From: Burkholderiales bacterium
Lineage (GTDB): Bacteria > Pseudomonadota > Gammaproteobacteria > Burkholderiales > Burkholderiaceae_C
Assembly (NCBI GenBank): GCA_947462175.1
Contig: CANHOE010000016.1
Span: forward strand, 1 to 16,163
Direction of reading: 5' to 3'
Length of the DNA stretch: 16,163 nucleotides
Under the pieces are notes generated by a model. The model was not told the origin of the DNA. It was given only the letters and a program-made list of their open reading frames with translations, and did no database searches. A program made the position numbers and the translations under genes. Positions 16,102 to 16,163 of the stretch are shown piece by piece; the stretch's first letter is position 1, and each line of letters begins with the position of its first letter.

Positions 16102-16163
16102 AGGGCTTTCCATGACGAGGTGGTCGAAGTGGTGTGCTGGAAAGCGGCCGTATGTCCTGCACT

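Noticed and set aside
14851..16113. 420-codon minus-strand frame opposite uvrC
   Set aside because: It is antisense to the conserved nuclease and HhH domains of UvrC and has no motifs of its own.
16105..16145. GCTTTCCA/TGGAAAGC inverted repeat and a short ATG frame after uvrC
   Set aside because: The 25-nt loop, missing T-tract and closeness of the window edge give no way to support a terminator or a new gene.

Overview
The window looks like chromosomal DNA of a GC-rich betaproteobacterium, most likely a Burkholderiales member of the Rubrivivax/Leptothrix/Comamonadaceae kind. The evidence is high GC, elongation factor P with arginine at position 32 beside its rhamnosyltransferase EarP, and betaproteobacterial-looking housekeeping proteins (PyrD, RpiA, MnmC, UvrC). 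The organism assignment is inference. No insertion sequence, prophage, CRISPR array, tRNA or rRNA was seen.

Left part (1-4222, all genes on the minus strand). A PotD-type periplasmic binding protein with a twin-arginine-like signal overlaps by 4 nt the start of a membrane sensor with a Cache-like periplasmic domain, which runs off the window. This resembles the NspS-MbaA polyamine-sensing pair of Vibrio cholerae. Upstream lies a 391-bp gene-free stretch with what looks like a remnant of an HD-GYP (cyclic-di-GMP phosphodiesterase) domain on the plus strand. Next is a secreted subtilisin-like (S8) protease. Its 5' leader carries a clear GEMM-I (cyclic-di-GMP-I class) riboswitch aptamer and a plausible translational expression platform. 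Signalling nucleotides therefore appear to be the theme of this part, and the riboswitch is the most interesting feature of the window.

Middle part (4223-9413). On the plus strand, a ChrA chromate transporter, a DUF296/PCC-domain protein and an L-2-hydroxyglutarate-dehydrogenase-like FAD oxidoreductase form a probable three-gene operon. pyrD (minus) converges on it and diverges from rpiA (plus). A tiny lysine-rich conserved-looking protein follows rpiA.

Right part (9414-16163). On the minus strand lie earP-efp, ending in a strong intrinsic terminator, and then a DUF3445 (heme-dependent oxidative N-demethylase family) gene coupled by ATGA to mnmC. The methyltransferase half of this MnmC appears vestigial while its FAD half is intact. 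EarP diverges from uvrC, which is complete on the plus strand at the right edge. EarP and EF-P work together: EarP rhamnosylates Arg32 of EF-P, which then relieves ribosome stalling at polyproline stretches.
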